Positions 18,143 through 27,103 of a stretch of 63,288 bases of DNA are shown here, piece after piece. The first letter of the stretch is position 1. Every line of letters starts with the position of its first letter. The DNA is from QVMP01 sp047974325 (GTDB lineage Bacteria > Bacteroidota > Bacteroidia > Bacteroidales > Dysgonomonadaceae). A program made the translations under genes and the position numbers. The notes below the pieces were generated by a model. The model did not search any database. It worked only from the letters and a program-made list of their open reading frames with translations, and was not told the origin of the DNA. Where the stretch lies: assembly GCA_047974325.1 (NCBI GenBank), contig JBKECE010000300.1:1-63288 (forward strand), in the 5' to 3' direction.

Positions 18143-19468
18143 ATGATCATAGAGAACAGACATAAAGAAATAGCACAATGGGCAATGGATTATGCGTTGA
18201 AGAACGGATGTCAAGCCTCTCGTGTATCAATTATTGCAGCGCAGAACAACTCTTTTGAGTTCAGAAACGGGCAATTGGACAAATTACAGCAAAGCTCCGA
18301 GAACAAACTATATATCGAATTATTCGTAGATGGTCGATACGGCTCATTCTCAACAAACCGGATTGAAAAAACAGAACTGACCGATTTCATTAAAAACGGA
18401 ATAGAATCGACCCGTTTCTTAGCTGTAGATGACGACAGGCAATTACCGGATGCGGCACGTTATCAGAAGAATATGAATGAAGAAGAACTTGATCTTTTCG
18501 ATCCTTCATATTTTGACTACACCACCACACAAAAACTCGATATTGCACGGCAAACAGCAGAAGAAGCTAGCAGGATGGACGGTCGGATTGTTTCCATATC
18601 ATCTTCATTTGATGATGGTTGCAGTGATGAATACATGATAGCAAGCAACGGCTTTGAAGGTCTCGTTCAGGACACAGCATTTAGCTTAACAGCCGAGATT
18701 TCATTAAAAACAGAAGGTGATGCGCGTCCCGAATCTTACTGGTATGATAGCAAGATATACCTGTCTGACCTCAAAAAAACAGGCATTGCCACCAAAGCTT
18801 TAGAAAGGGTTTTGCAAAAAATCGGACAACGGAAAATAAAATCAGGAAAATATACAATGCTGTTAGATAACACGGTTTCGTCACGCTTGTTATCACCAAT
18901 CATTTCAGCGATGTATGGAGCATCCTTACAGCAAAAAAATTCGTTCCTTATAGACAAACTTGGTCAACAAATAGCATCATCCAAGTTGACACTTACAGAT
19001 AAACCGCATATCCGACGGGCTTTCGGTGCACGGAGTTTTGACGGGGAAGGTGTTGCCACATACCAGCAAGACCTGATTCTTGATGGAATTCTCAACACTT
19101 ACTTCATAGACACTTATAATGCAAATAAATTACATATTGCACCAACCATTGCGTCTCCGTCTATTATAGAAGCAAAAACGGGCGACAAGTCGTTCGAGCA
19201 ACTTCTTCAGTCCATAAAAAAAGGAATTTGGGTCACCGGATTTAATGGTGGGAATAGCAACCCCACGACAGGTGATTTTTCTTTCGGCATAGAAGGTTTT
19301 TTGGTCGAAAATGGCATCCCAACTCAACCATTGAGTGAAATGAATGTCACCGGCAACATATTGTCCTTATGGAACAACCTCTCTGAAATAGGAAATGATC
19401 CCCGCGACAATTCATCGTGGCGTATTCCTTCTCTTATTTTTGAGGATGTCAGTTTCAGTGGATTATAA
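18143..19468 (+). CDS. TldE/PmbA-family protein, partner of TldD
   Basis: A 441-residue protein of the same fold as TldD but lacking the HExxxH zinc motif, as expected for the TldE/PmbA subunit. Recognisable segments are the N-terminal SFEFRNGQLDKLQQSSEN, the LLDNTVSSRLLSPIISAMYG core and the C-terminal NSNPTTGDFSFGIEGFLVENG, which is a conserved PmbA signature. It begins 4 bases after tldD and is presumably co-translated to form the heterodimer. Role in peptide degradation is inferred from the family. Confidence 0.88.
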   Translation: MIIENRHKEIAQWAMDYALKNGCQASRVSIIAAQNNSFEFRNGQLDKLQQSSENKLYIELFVDGRYGSFSTNRIEKTELTDFIKNGIESTRFLAVDDDRQLPDAARYQKNMNEEELDLFDPSYFDYTTTQKLDIARQTAEEASRMDGRIVSISSSFDDGCSDEYMIASNGFEGLVQDTAFSLTAEISLKTEGDARPESYWYDSKIYLSDLKKTGIATKALERVLQKIGQRKIKSGKYTMLLDNTVSSRLLSPIISAMYGASLQQKNSFLIDKLGQQIASSKLTLTDKPHIRRAFGARSFDGEGVATYQQDLILDGILNTYFIDTYNANKLHIAPTIASPSIIEAKTGDKSFEQLLQSIKKGIWVTGFNGGNSNPTTGDFSFGIEGFLVENGIPTQPLSEMNVTGNILSLWNNLSEIGNDPRDNSSWRIPSLIFEDVSFSGL

Positions 19469-19493
19469 AGATTATCTGGATTTACATTAAAAT

Positions 19494-20420
19494 ATGAATA
19501 AATTTCTATCGAAAACTATATTATTTTTATTACCTGTGATTGTTATCATAATAGGCATGGAAACTCTATTGAGATACGTTCCGAATGATTATTCATTGAA
19601 GAAAGAATATTTAGATAGTAATGCCAGACACATCAAGATATTAATCCTTGGCAATTCTCATGCTGAATTTGGTATTGATCCGGATTGTTTCTCTCGCCAA
19701 GCATATAATGCGGGAAATGTATCGCAAACTTTAGATATCGATTATCTTATTCTTGAAAAATATAAAAATCAGTTAGATTCATTAGCATATATATTAATTC
19801 CAGTTTCCTACGATGTTATGTACGAAAGACTTGGCAATGAAAAAGAAAGTTGGAGGGCGGCATACTATAACCTATATTTTGATATTCCGGCAGAAAAAAA
19901 TGTTCTGAAAATAAACGCTTACAATACGGGAAGTGGTAAAATTAATGCAAAAAGAATATACAGATACTTTCTTTTCAATGATTCTATAGACGTACATATT
20001 GAACACAATGGAATGGTCAAAAATGATCCAGCTACAGATACTTTAAATTTACGTAAGAAAGCCTTAGAAGCAGCAAAGAGGCACACAACAGACAATCTTG
20101 ACAAGAATTTTGAAGATAATGTAAATTATCTGAAGAAAATAATAAATATAGCGAAATCAAAAAAAACAAAAATATTATTTTTTACTCCACCAGCACATAT
20201 CTACTACAGAGAAGCATTAAACAAAACTCAAATGCAGAAGATCTATGATCTGATGCCTCAACTAGTTGATAACAAAAATGTTTTTTTCTATAATCTAATG
20301 GACAATAACTATTCACTCGAAGATTTTAAAGACGGAGATCATTTGAGTTATAAAGGAGCAAAAAAGTTCTCCAATACACTTGATTCACTTATATCAATTA
20401 TTGAAGAAAATAGATATTAA
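19494..20420 (+). CDS. Membrane-anchored SGNH-hydrolase-like protein
   Basis: A 308-residue protein with an N-terminal transmembrane segment (about 8-24) and the rest probably periplasmic. The mature part starts with IKILILGNSHAEFGID: Gly53-Asn54-Ser55-His56 is at the place of the SGNH nucleophile block. A DGDH motif (Asp280, His283) near the C-terminus fits the Asp-x-x-His end of SGNH enzymes, followed by LSYKGAKKFS. The central part is rich in Lys and Asn and has no named motif. Such proteins occur in polysaccharide acylation or deacylation settings, but no polysaccharide operon is near. It starts 25 bases after tldE and may be part of that transcript. Its function is unknown. Confidence 0.65.
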   Translation: MNKFLSKTILFLLPVIVIIIGMETLLRYVPNDYSLKKEYLDSNARHIKILILGNSHAEFGIDPDCFSRQAYNAGNVSQTLDIDYLILEKYKNQLDSLAYILIPVSYDVMYERLGNEKESWRAAYYNLYFDIPAEKNVLKINAYNTGSGKINAKRIYRYFLFNDSIDVHIEHNGMVKNDPATDTLNLRKKALEAAKRHTTDNLDKNFEDNVNYLKKIINIAKSKKTKILFFTPPAHIYYREALNKTQMQKIYDLMPQLVDNKNVFFYNLMDNNYSLEDFKDGDHLSYKGAKKFSNTLDSLISIIEENRY

Positions 20421-20510
20421 GGTATGATTATTTTGAACACTATATATTTTTTTTTGTTTTAAAATCAGGTATATAAATTTATCAAAAAGAAAATTAATTA
20501 TCAGACGCAT

Positions 20511-21092
20511 ATGAAATCATTTAAAATTACATTATTGGTTGCTATTTTTGCATCCGTTTTCTTTTCCAGTTGTTCGTATAATTCGATGGTAGAAAAACAG
20601 GAAGCTGTTTCATCACAATGGGGAAATGTTCAGAATGCCTATCAGCGACGAGCCGATCTCATTCCTAATTTGGTGAACACAGTGAAAGGATATGCCACAC
20701 ACGAAAGCCAAACACTCACAGATGTGACTAATGCCAGAGCCAAAGCGACACAGATCACCGTCAATGCAGATGATTTGTCGGAAGAAAATATCAAAAAATA
20801 TCAAGAAGCACAAGGTCAATTAAGTGCAGCACTTGGTAAACTCCTGATGGTACAGGAAAGTTATCCTGATTTGAAAGCAAATACAAATTTCATCAATTTG
20901 CAGGATGAGTTGGCAGGAACAGAAAACCGTATATCCACGGAACGCAATAAATTCAATACAAAAGTTGAAGATTACAACCAATACATCCGCAAATTTCCAC
21001 AGGTGATATGGGCCGGATGGTTCGGATTCACCAAGAAAGGATATTTTGAAGCCGATGCAGCAAGCCAGACTGCACCTAAAGTTGAATTTTAA
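20511..21092 (+). CDS. lemA: LemA family lipoprotein
   Basis: A 193-residue protein with a lipobox (FSSC, Cys21), then a long helical LemA domain. The conserved start of the domain is visible as NSMVEKQEAVSSQWGNVQNAY, QRRADLIPNLVNTVKGYA and HESQTLTDVTNARAKA. LemA proteins form helical bundles at the membrane; their molecular role is not established. Here the gene is followed, after a hairpin, by a TPM-domain gene, a pairing seen in many Bacteroidota. Confidence 0.92.
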   Translation: MKSFKITLLVAIFASVFFSSCSYNSMVEKQEAVSSQWGNVQNAYQRRADLIPNLVNTVKGYATHESQTLTDVTNARAKATQITVNADDLSEENIKKYQEAQGQLSAALGKLLMVQESYPDLKANTNFINLQDELAGTENRISTERNKFNTKVEDYNQYIRKFPQVIWAGWFGFTKKGYFEADAASQTAPKVEF

Positions 21093-21122
21093 AGAAGAAA
21101 CTCCATTCGTATATCAATATCC

Positions 21123-21154
21123 GGTAGAGAAGATACTAGATTTTCTTCTCTGCC
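21123..21154 (+). terminator. Stem-loop between lemA and the TPM gene
   Basis: GGTAGAGAAGA (21123-21133) pairs with TCTTCTCTGCC (21144-21154) with one T-G pair. There is no long T run, so it may only attenuate transcription into the TPM gene. Confidence 0.6.
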
Positions 21155-21201
21155 ATTCTATTATATTTTAACTATCATTATCCACACCACATCTACCACG
21201 A

Positions 21202-21948
21202 ATGAAACCGTACTTAAAAATATTGTTGTTATTCATTATTCTTATTGCTCCAGGGTATAGCCTACAGGCTCAGAACCTTCCGGAACCAATGTCTCCACCA
21301 CGATTAGTCAATGATTTTGCAGGGATATTCAGTGAAGAACAAAAAGCCGATCTAGAGCAAATGTTGCGTACCTACAATGATACCACATCTACCCAAATCT
21401 ATGTGGTCACAGTGAATGACCTGCAAGGGTATGCTGCCAGCGATTTTGCTCCACGATTGGGCGAAAAGTGGGGTATCGGGCAAAAAAGTAAAAATAATGG
21501 TGCAATCATACTTATAAAACCTAAAACCGCGAATTCGCGAGGCGATGTATTCATTGCAACAGGGTATGGATTGGAAGAAAAGTTAACAGACGGCAGGATT
21601 GGGCGTATCATAGACAATGATATGCTGCCCTATTTCAAAGAAAATGATTACTATGGAGGAACCAAAGCCGGAATCGAAACCATGATGAAATATCTGGCAG
21701 GACAGTTTCAAGCCGATGAAGACGACACATCAACACCTCCAGTAGCCATACTGATCATTCTGGTTGTGGCCATAATATTTCTGTTCTCTATTTTCAATAA
21801 CGGAAAAGGAGGTCGCGGAGGCAAGATATCTCCCCGTAGAGGCTTTTTCCCTCCAATGGGAGGAGGCGGTAACTTTGGTGGTGGCGGTAGTTTTGGCGGA
21901 GGTGGCGGAGGCAGCTTCGGAGGTGGTGGTGCAGGACGCAGTTGGTAA
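21202..21948 (+). CDS. TPM-domain protein with a glycine-rich tail (YgcG-like)
   Basis: A 248-residue protein: signal peptide (1-24, ending LQAQ), a TPM/YgcG domain (about 35-168, with LVNDFAGIFSEEQKADLEQML, STQIYVVTVNDLQGY and TGYGLEEKLTDGRIGRIID), a transmembrane helix (about 182-198) and a tail rich in Gly and Phe ending AGRSW. Members of this family have been linked to phosphatase activity or to membrane protein repair, but no role is certain. It follows lemA, a frequent neighbour. The low-complexity glycine tail is normal for the family and not an assembly fault. Confidence 0.9.
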   Translation: MKPYLKILLLFIILIAPGYSLQAQNLPEPMSPPRLVNDFAGIFSEEQKADLEQMLRTYNDTTSTQIYVVTVNDLQGYAASDFAPRLGEKWGIGQKSKNNGAIILIKPKTANSRGDVFIATGYGLEEKLTDGRIGRIIDNDMLPYFKENDYYGGTKAGIETMMKYLAGQFQADEDDTSTPPVAILIILVVAIIFLFSIFNNGKGGRGGKISPRRGFFPPMGGGGNFGGGGSFGGGGGGSFGGGGAGRSW

Positions 21949-21966
21949 CCCACAAAATGAGTTTAA

Positions 21967-23598
21967 CTACCTTAGCTTCAAAACCTCTTCATAGGTTTTG
22001 TCACCCACATATCTCTCCGATGGCTTAAAACCGATAGAGAACAAACTTTTTTTCGGATCATAATCCTTGTATCTCAAACCTCCCAGATCAGATATACTAT
22101 AAATAAAATTGCCTGTAGAGAAAGGGCGTTTGATGTCATAGACAATGTCTGGGTTCATGTCTTTATATGTATCTGACACCCATAAAATAAAAGGTACTTC
22201 ACACATATAAGGTGATATCTTTTCATAAACATGCCCTGCAAATTTCCGTTTATCATACAATTCTTCGCCATGATCGGAAAAATAAATCATAGAGGTTTCT
22301 TCGTTTTTCCGAACTGCAAGCATGTTTATAATGCTGTCAACAATGAAATCGTTATACAGAACAGAGTTGTCATAACGGTCTATCATTATTTTTGCTGCAT
22401 TGTCCCTATAAGGAGCATCCGCAACCAAATGGTCTTTCTTGTTATCGAATTTCTCAAACGATTTTGGATAGCGATATTCATAAGCCATATGATTGCCTAT
22501 CAGATGCACAACAATCAGTTTATCATGGTCTGAATCCGTCTCCAATATCTGTTTTAGTGTTGGCAAAACCACTTCATCGTTTTGTTTTTTCACACTCAGA
22601 TTATATTTATGCTGTGCCAGATTGAGGAATACATCATAACTCGACTTAATCCTTCCACCAAACGGCTGATTGGTTATAAAATATGTGTTCCATCCGGCAC
22701 GATTGAACAGTTCGAACAGAGACGGCTTTTCCGTTACAAAATCAGGATTGTCCCGATCCGAAAAAGTAAGGATAGAACGTATCACGGGAATGGTATGCAC
22801 CTGTGGAGATACAACATCGGCGTACGCAAATAAATTGTCTTTTCTCGCACTTAGCAAAGGCGTCGTATTACGCCCATATCCATATATCTGCATGTGGGTT
22901 CTTGTCTCCGATTCACCTATAACAACGACAATGGTCTGTGGAATGCTATCTATATTGCCCGTTTCCTGAACATCGTATTTATGTATCTGGCGTTCTGCAA
23001 CAGCCTTTTGTTCATAATTTTGCCGGCACTGATAAGACACATACGTCTTATAAAAATTGAAGGCATAGACCGACTGCGATAATCTGGAAAGAGAAAAGAT
23101 AGCAATAATAATCAGTATCGAAGAACAGAACAAAACTTTGTGTTCCTTCACTCGCAAAGGTTTCACACTCTTCATACTCCAGATCATAATTGCAGGTATT
23201 GTTGCATAGACCAGCATCGCAATCGTCACCCATGGGCTGAGATAGTTGGCTACAAATTCCTTGCTCTCTTCCGGATTCGTTTCAAAAAGGCTTGTCACAC
23301 TATTACCTTCCAGCAACACATGTGCAAAAAGCAGATAGCCCATGTATATTGCTTGTGGAACAATGGAGAAGACCAGAATTGCAGTATACAGAATCTTTTC
23401 CTTGACAGAAGTGCAAAACAGTGAAAGAAAAGCTATTGAAAAGTATAAAACAATGTTTATCGCAATTATAAGAGCTGAGTTCAAAACCGATATATTTTGC
23501 GCAATAGGGCACAATAGAGGGAGAACCAATAAAATATAAAATAAGAAAACCAGTTGTAGTTTTTTCTTTGACAGAATATGTAAAATATTGTTTTTCAA
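21967..23598 (-). CDS. Phosphoethanolamine transferase-like sulfatase-fold membrane enzyme (EptA/CptA family)
   Basis: A 543-residue inner-membrane enzyme. About five hydrophobic helices fill residues 1-165; the periplasmic catalytic domain follows. Visible motifs are VVIGESETRTHMQIYGYGRNTTP, which is the nucleophile region of the alkaline-phosphatase-like fold (quoted in part: GESETR then YGYGRNTTP), VVHLIGNHM, YFSDHGEEL and GHVYEKISPYM. They supply the metal-binding Asp and His residues of this family. Members transfer phosphoethanolamine to lipid A or to core sugars. The GYxRxTTP signature is closer to CptA/OpgE-like proteins than to EptA proper. The gene converges on the TPM gene and is divergent from corA. 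Confidence 0.85.
   Translation of the reverse strand: MKNNILHILSKKKLQLVFLFYILLVLPLLCPIAQNISVLNSALIIAINIVLYFSIAFLSLFCTSVKEKILYTAILVFSIVPQAIYMGYLLFAHVLLEGNSVTSLFETNPEESKEFVANYLSPWVTIAMLVYATIPAIMIWSMKSVKPLRVKEHKVLFCSSILIIIAIFSLSRLSQSVYAFNFYKTYVSYQCRQNYEQKAVAERQIHKYDVQETGNIDSIPQTIVVVIGESETRTHMQIYGYGRNTTPLLSARKDNLFAYADVVSPQVHTIPVIRSILTFSDRDNPDFVTEKPSLFELFNRAGWNTYFITNQPFGGRIKSSYDVFLNLAQHKYNLSVKKQNDEVVLPTLKQILETDSDHDKLIVVHLIGNHMAYEYRYPKSFEKFDNKKDHLVADAPYRDNAAKIMIDRYDNSVLYNDFIVDSIINMLAVRKNEETSMIYFSDHGEELYDKRKFAGHVYEKISPYMCEVPFILWVSDTYKDMNPDIVYDIKRPFSTGNFIYSISDLGGLRYKDYDPKKSLFSIGFKPSERYVGDKTYEEVLKLR
21979..22000. terminator. Perfect stem-loop between the convergent TPM and sulfatase-fold genes
   Basis: CAAAACCT (21979-21986) pairs with AGGTTTTG (21993-22000), loop 6 bases. 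It lies inside the last codons of the minus-strand gene and 31 bases after the TPM stop, so it could stop plus-strand transcription. No long T run follows, so the call is tentative. Confidence 0.4.
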
Positions 23599-23646
23599 TC
23601 AATAACAAGATTAATCTTATTGAACCAATTATTTTATTTTCGCATG

Positions 23647-23654
23647 CAAATTTA
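23647..23654 (-). promoter_or_regulatory. Bacteroidota -7 element (TAAATTTG on the minus strand) for the phosphoethanolamine transferase-like gene
   Basis: CAAATTTA on the plus strand reads TAAATTTG on the minus strand, 49 bases before the start codon of the minus-strand gene. Confidence 0.5.
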
Positions 23655-23666
23655 GCATTTTATTCC

Positions 23667-23674
23667 TATTTTTG
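23667..23674 (+). promoter_or_regulatory. Bacteroidota -7 element (TATTTTTG) for corA
   Basis: Matches TAnnTTTG, 22 bases before the corA start. It forms a divergent pair with the minus-strand element at 23647-23654, so the two promoters share a short region. Confidence 0.5.
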
Positions 23675-23696
23675 AATATTAATAATAAGCTATTTT

Positions 23697-24776
23697 ATGG
23701 CAAAGCACCAGAGCAAAAAATTAAAGAACAAAAAGTTTACTGAAAATGCCCACCTTTTTGGCGATATTTCGAGTGTGGACAACAATTCTGTAAAAACCCG
23801 GATAGAACTGATCCAATACAATACCTCACATAATGACAAAAGATTGGTGAAAGACAACGACGTAGTCATCAACAATTTGCTTGTGCCTGATCGTATTTCG
23901 TGGATCAAGATCACAGGACTTTCCGATTCTAAGCTGATTTCCGAAATATGCAAGGAATGCGGCATTGAAAGATTCGACATCAAAAATATTTTTTCGAAGC
24001 AGCGTGTCACCAAGATTGTAGAATATCCCAGATCCAGCTTCATTTTGGTTTCGGGATGCCATGTCAATGGCGAAGGCGATCTCAACAGCGAACAATTAGT
24101 ACTCATTCTGAGTAAAAATTTTCTGATCACCATTCAGGAGTCTGATTTTCCGTTCTTCTCAAAAGTGGAACAGACATTGGGCGATTCGGTTAGCCAACTG
24201 AGAGAAAAAAGTGCTGATTATCTGCTTTGTTCTTTGATGAATTGCATCTATTCGGGCTTCGTGGAAACGGTCTATGAACTTATTGACCAGCTGAGCCTCG
24301 TAGAAGATTCACTTATCAGTGAGAGTTCTCACATAGACATTATGTTGCAACTGCGAATAGGCAAAGCAAATTCTTTGGCTCTGAGACGAATAATATCACC
24401 CATGAGAGAAGAATTCGTGAATCTGCTGCACAATACTAACGGCCTGATAAGTACCGAAAATATGATGTATTATAATGATTTTGATGATAAGCTGCGTGCT
24501 TCAATGTCCGATCTGGATATTTACAACGAAACGCTCCGCTCCCTGCTAGAATTATATTATAATAATAACAATCAGAAGATGAATGATATAATAAAACGAC
24601 TGACCATCATTTCCACGATATTCATACCTCTTACCTTCATGGTTGGTGTCTGGGGAATGAATTTCGAGTTCATGCCCGAACTGAAATGGGCACATGGATA
24701 TCTATTTGCCTGGGGAATAATGGTTGCGATAGCAATTGTTGCTATTTGGTGGTTGAAGAAGAAAAAATGGCTCTAA
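23697..24776 (+). CDS. corA: CorA-family magnesium/cobalt transporter
   Basis: A 359-residue inner-membrane channel protein. The long N-terminal cytoplasmic part has the CorA funnel layout. Two C-terminal helices frame the signature GMN (residues 320-322) in VGVWGMNFEFMPELKW, and the protein ends in a basic KKKKW tail. Length is normal. Its 3' end overlaps the 3' end of the convergent LysE-type gene by 4 bases. No Mg riboswitch is visible upstream; the gap of about 100 bases to the divergent gene only holds promoter elements. Confidence 0.95.
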   Translation: MAKHQSKKLKNKKFTENAHLFGDISSVDNNSVKTRIELIQYNTSHNDKRLVKDNDVVINNLLVPDRISWIKITGLSDSKLISEICKECGIERFDIKNIFSKQRVTKIVEYPRSSFILVSGCHVNGEGDLNSEQLVLILSKNFLITIQESDFPFFSKVEQTLGDSVSQLREKSADYLLCSLMNCIYSGFVETVYELIDQLSLVEDSLISESSHIDIMLQLRIGKANSLALRRIISPMREEFVNLLHNTNGLISTENMMYYNDFDDKLRASMSDLDIYNETLRSLLELYYNNNNQKMNDIIKRLTIISTIFIPLTFMVGVWGMNFEFMPELKWAHGYLFAWGIMVAIAIVAIWWLKKKKWL

Positions 24777-25405
24777 GCAAACTTCCAATTATAGATGCCG
24801 GTGATGAAACCGACCACACCCACGCCAAGCAGCACGCAACCTAAGATACGGTTAAATATATTTAGAGCGCGGAGGTTGAACCGCGACCTTAGTTTGTCGA
24901 CCAGAAAAGAGACAAAAAACCACCACAACATAATGCCGATAGCAATAGAGAGAAGCCCAATAATATTTTCACGGGTGTCACCTTGCGTTATGAAGTTGAA
25001 TCGGGCAAACATCGCTATGAAATAAAAAAATATGCCCACATTAGACAGATTGAGGAGGAATGATGACAAAATCGTTTTCCAATAAGGCGAATGATTTTCT
25101 TTCTGTTTCTGAAGTTTTGCAGTAGGATTGGATTTAAACACAAAAGCTCCGAACACAATCAACACAATGCTGCCAAATACTTGAATAGGGCTGTGATTCG
25201 CTTCAATAAATGATGCTATGAAACCCAATCCCAATCCGGCTATTAAAGCATAAATCATATCAGAAAACATTGCTCCAAGTCCGGTAGATAATCCATGATA
25301 TCTGCCTTCGTTCAAAGTTCGCTGAACACACAAAACACCAATAGGGCCCATTGGTGCTGAAACTAATAATCCAATAAATATTCCTTGCCAAATAGTGTCA
25401 ACCAT
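24773..25405 (-). CDS. LysE/RhtB family exporter
   Basis: A 210-residue membrane protein with about six hydrophobic helices. The N-terminus IWQGIFIGLLVSAPMGPIGVLCVQRTLNEGR holds the LysE signature (quoted here as two motifs, SAPMGPIG and CVQRTL), and GLSTGLGAMFSDMIYALIAG follows. The family exports amino acids such as lysine, threonine or homoserine lactones; substrate is not determined. It overlaps the end of corA by 4 bases, tail to tail. Confidence 0.85.
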   Translation of the reverse strand: MVDTIWQGIFIGLLVSAPMGPIGVLCVQRTLNEGRYHGLSTGLGAMFSDMIYALIAGLGLGFIASFIEANHSPIQVFGSIVLIVFGAFVFKSNPTAKLQKQKENHSPYWKTILSSFLLNLSNVGIFFYFIAMFARFNFITQGDTRENIIGLLSIAIGIMLWWFFVSFLVDKLRSRFNLRALNIFNRILGCVLLGVGVVGFITGIYNWKFA

Positions 25406-25439
25406 ATTTTGCTCGAATCGGAAAAATCTACTTTATATA

Positions 25440-25447
25440 CAAAGATA
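25440..25447 (-). promoter_or_regulatory. Bacteroidota -7 element (TATCTTTG on the minus strand) for the LysE-type exporter
   Basis: CAAAGATA on the plus strand is TATCTTTG on the minus strand, 35 bases before the exporter start. It matches TAnnTTTG well. Confidence 0.55.
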
Positions 25448-25534
25448 GCATCAAAAAAATAAAAAACTGTAGTAATTATAGATTTGTCTGTCAATAATCC
25501 ATAAAAAAAGAGGTAGCATATTAACTAAAAGCAA

Positions 25535-25572
25535 AAAATAAACAACCGGAGTCCATTTCTTAGGGCTCCGGT
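25535..25572 (-). terminator. Rho-independent terminator after the DUF4270 gene
   Basis: ACCGGAGTCC (25545-25554) pairs with GGGCTCCGGT (25563-25572), one G-T pair. Read on the minus strand, the stem is followed by TTGTTTATTTTTTG, which fits a terminator for the DUF4270 transcript. Confidence 0.8.
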
Positions 25573-25628
25573 CATATCGTTCTGTGAACTTTATATTTTA
25601 CTTGATGTATAAACCTTGTATTTTCCGA

Positions 25629-27017
25629 TCAAAACTTATAGAACGAAATTTTCATTTTCAGGTTGTCTGGATCAATCCTCAATATACTTGTTGCCGGTTT
25701 CATGTAATTATAAATACCAGTAATAGTTGTATAGGAGGTCGAAGAAGAAGTAGAGGTGCTGGTCACTATATCCACCGGTAAAAGCACAAACTTAGGATCA
25801 GTGGTGATTCCTTCTGCATAATATTTCTTCACATAGTAGGACACAATCGAGTTCAGATTGCTGAATACAAAAGTATTATTACTTGATATGCTTGTCGTAG
25901 CGCTGGTTTTCCCATCAGTCAGTTTTTTACCCTCAAAGAATGATTTTATAGAATCTCTGTCGAGCAATAGTAAATTGGGAACACGCGGAGGCGTCTTGCT
26001 TCCGATATTTTCTTTTTCAGTATATCCTGTCAATGTGAGGCTTGCCAGATTCACAATTTTGGTAGTATCCACAACACCATTGGCATCTTTCATCTTATTC
26101 ATTATTTCCTGAATGGGAAGGGTGAGTTCTGTGCAAACACCTGCAGGGCTTTTGATATAAGATGCACCTGTTCCACTTGCGAGCAATCCGCTGGGGATGG
26201 TGTTCTGTATTTTATTCAACTGATACACTTCGGGTGTCACACTCAACGTGAAGACGCCTGTGCGAACTGTATCCGCTGTATTATTATAGTTGCCCATCGA
26301 ATCGGTATATAGATAATAAATGTCAATCGAAGAATAAAGAACCTGTATCAGTGCACCGGATCCCAGATCAGTGGTTACATAAACCCCTTTGAAGAATTCA
26401 TTGAATTTGGACGCATTGGTGAAAGGATTGTTCGACGATTTGTATGCATCATAGAACCGTTGCGCAAAAGCCATCCCCAAATCAGCTTTCAGCACTTTTT
26501 GAGTAGTGCTTCCGGAATAATATGGCACTCCTGCTATCGAAAAAGCTGTTCTGGCTATCGGAGCAGCATTCGTATTGTAGAACTTAGTAGGATCTACATT
26601 TGTATAATAGTTTCCTGTCAATGGTTTGTTCAGTTCATAAACTTTCAAGCCCATCGGCGTGATCGTGTCTCCGCTATATGTTGTGAAATCAATTACAAAC
26701 CGAGCAGAATCTAGCTGGAAAAAAGAATCATGAAATTTAGTACTGTCTGGGCAGAAAAACTGACACATATAATCTGCTTTGACTGAACCAAAAACATCAT
26801 CTTCATATTTGCCCAGCAATCCATAAATTGTAGTTGAATAGACCGAATCTTGCAAAGAAATGGTTCGTGCTGTCAGATATACGGAGTCTACCTGAATTCC
26901 AATCGTATCTGATGGTGGCTGCATCCCCTGCCCTATACTATTTAAATCATCATCACAAGATGTAAATGCAATTGCAAAAGCGACTGCTAAACCATACAAA
27001 AAGGTTCTGAAATTCAT
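25629..27017 (-). CDS. DUF4270 family lipoprotein
   Basis: A 462-residue protein with a lipoprotein signal (FTSC, Cys21) followed by DDDLNSIG. The segments DTIGIQVDSVYLTARTIS, YGLLGKYEDDVFGSVKADY and LDSARFVIDF are characteristic of DUF4270, a Bacteroidota-specific beta-rich outer-surface or periplasmic family of unknown role. It lies downstream of the glycogen-synthase-like gene on the same strand with an 86-base gap; from memory, the two are neighbours in Bacteroides genomes too. Nothing in the sequence reveals its function. Confidence 0.85.
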   Translation of the reverse strand: MNFRTFLYGLAVAFAIAFTSCDDDLNSIGQGMQPPSDTIGIQVDSVYLTARTISLQDSVYSTTIYGLLGKYEDDVFGSVKADYMCQFFCPDSTKFHDSFFQLDSARFVIDFTTYSGDTITPMGLKVYELNKPLTGNYYTNVDPTKFYNTNAAPIARTAFSIAGVPYYSGSTTQKVLKADLGMAFAQRFYDAYKSSNNPFTNASKFNEFFKGVYVTTDLGSGALIQVLYSSIDIYYLYTDSMGNYNNTADTVRTGVFTLSVTPEVYQLNKIQNTIPSGLLASGTGASYIKSPAGVCTELTLPIQEIMNKMKDANGVVDTTKIVNLASLTLTGYTEKENIGSKTPPRVPNLLLLDRDSIKSFFEGKKLTDGKTSATTSISSNNTFVFSNLNSIVSYYVKKYYAEGITTDPKFVLLPVDIVTSTSTSSSTSYTTITGIYNYMKPATSILRIDPDNLKMKISFYKF

Positions 27018-27103
27018 CTGAAAACTATATTATATTTATTTTGGCTCAAATATCAGAAAAAAAATCTTATTGCTAGGACAAGCAATATATATTTTCATCT
27101 TTT

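Noticed and set aside
16702..19468. TldD/TldE as the maturation protease of a modified-peptide cluster
   Set aside because: No short precursor gene or modifying enzyme is visible on either side, so only the general proteolytic role is supported.
21835..21945. Glycine-codon repeats that look like a tandem DNA repeat
   Set aside because: They encode the glycine-rich tail normal for TPM/YgcG proteins; the unit is irregular and there is no sign of a mobile or CRISPR repeat.
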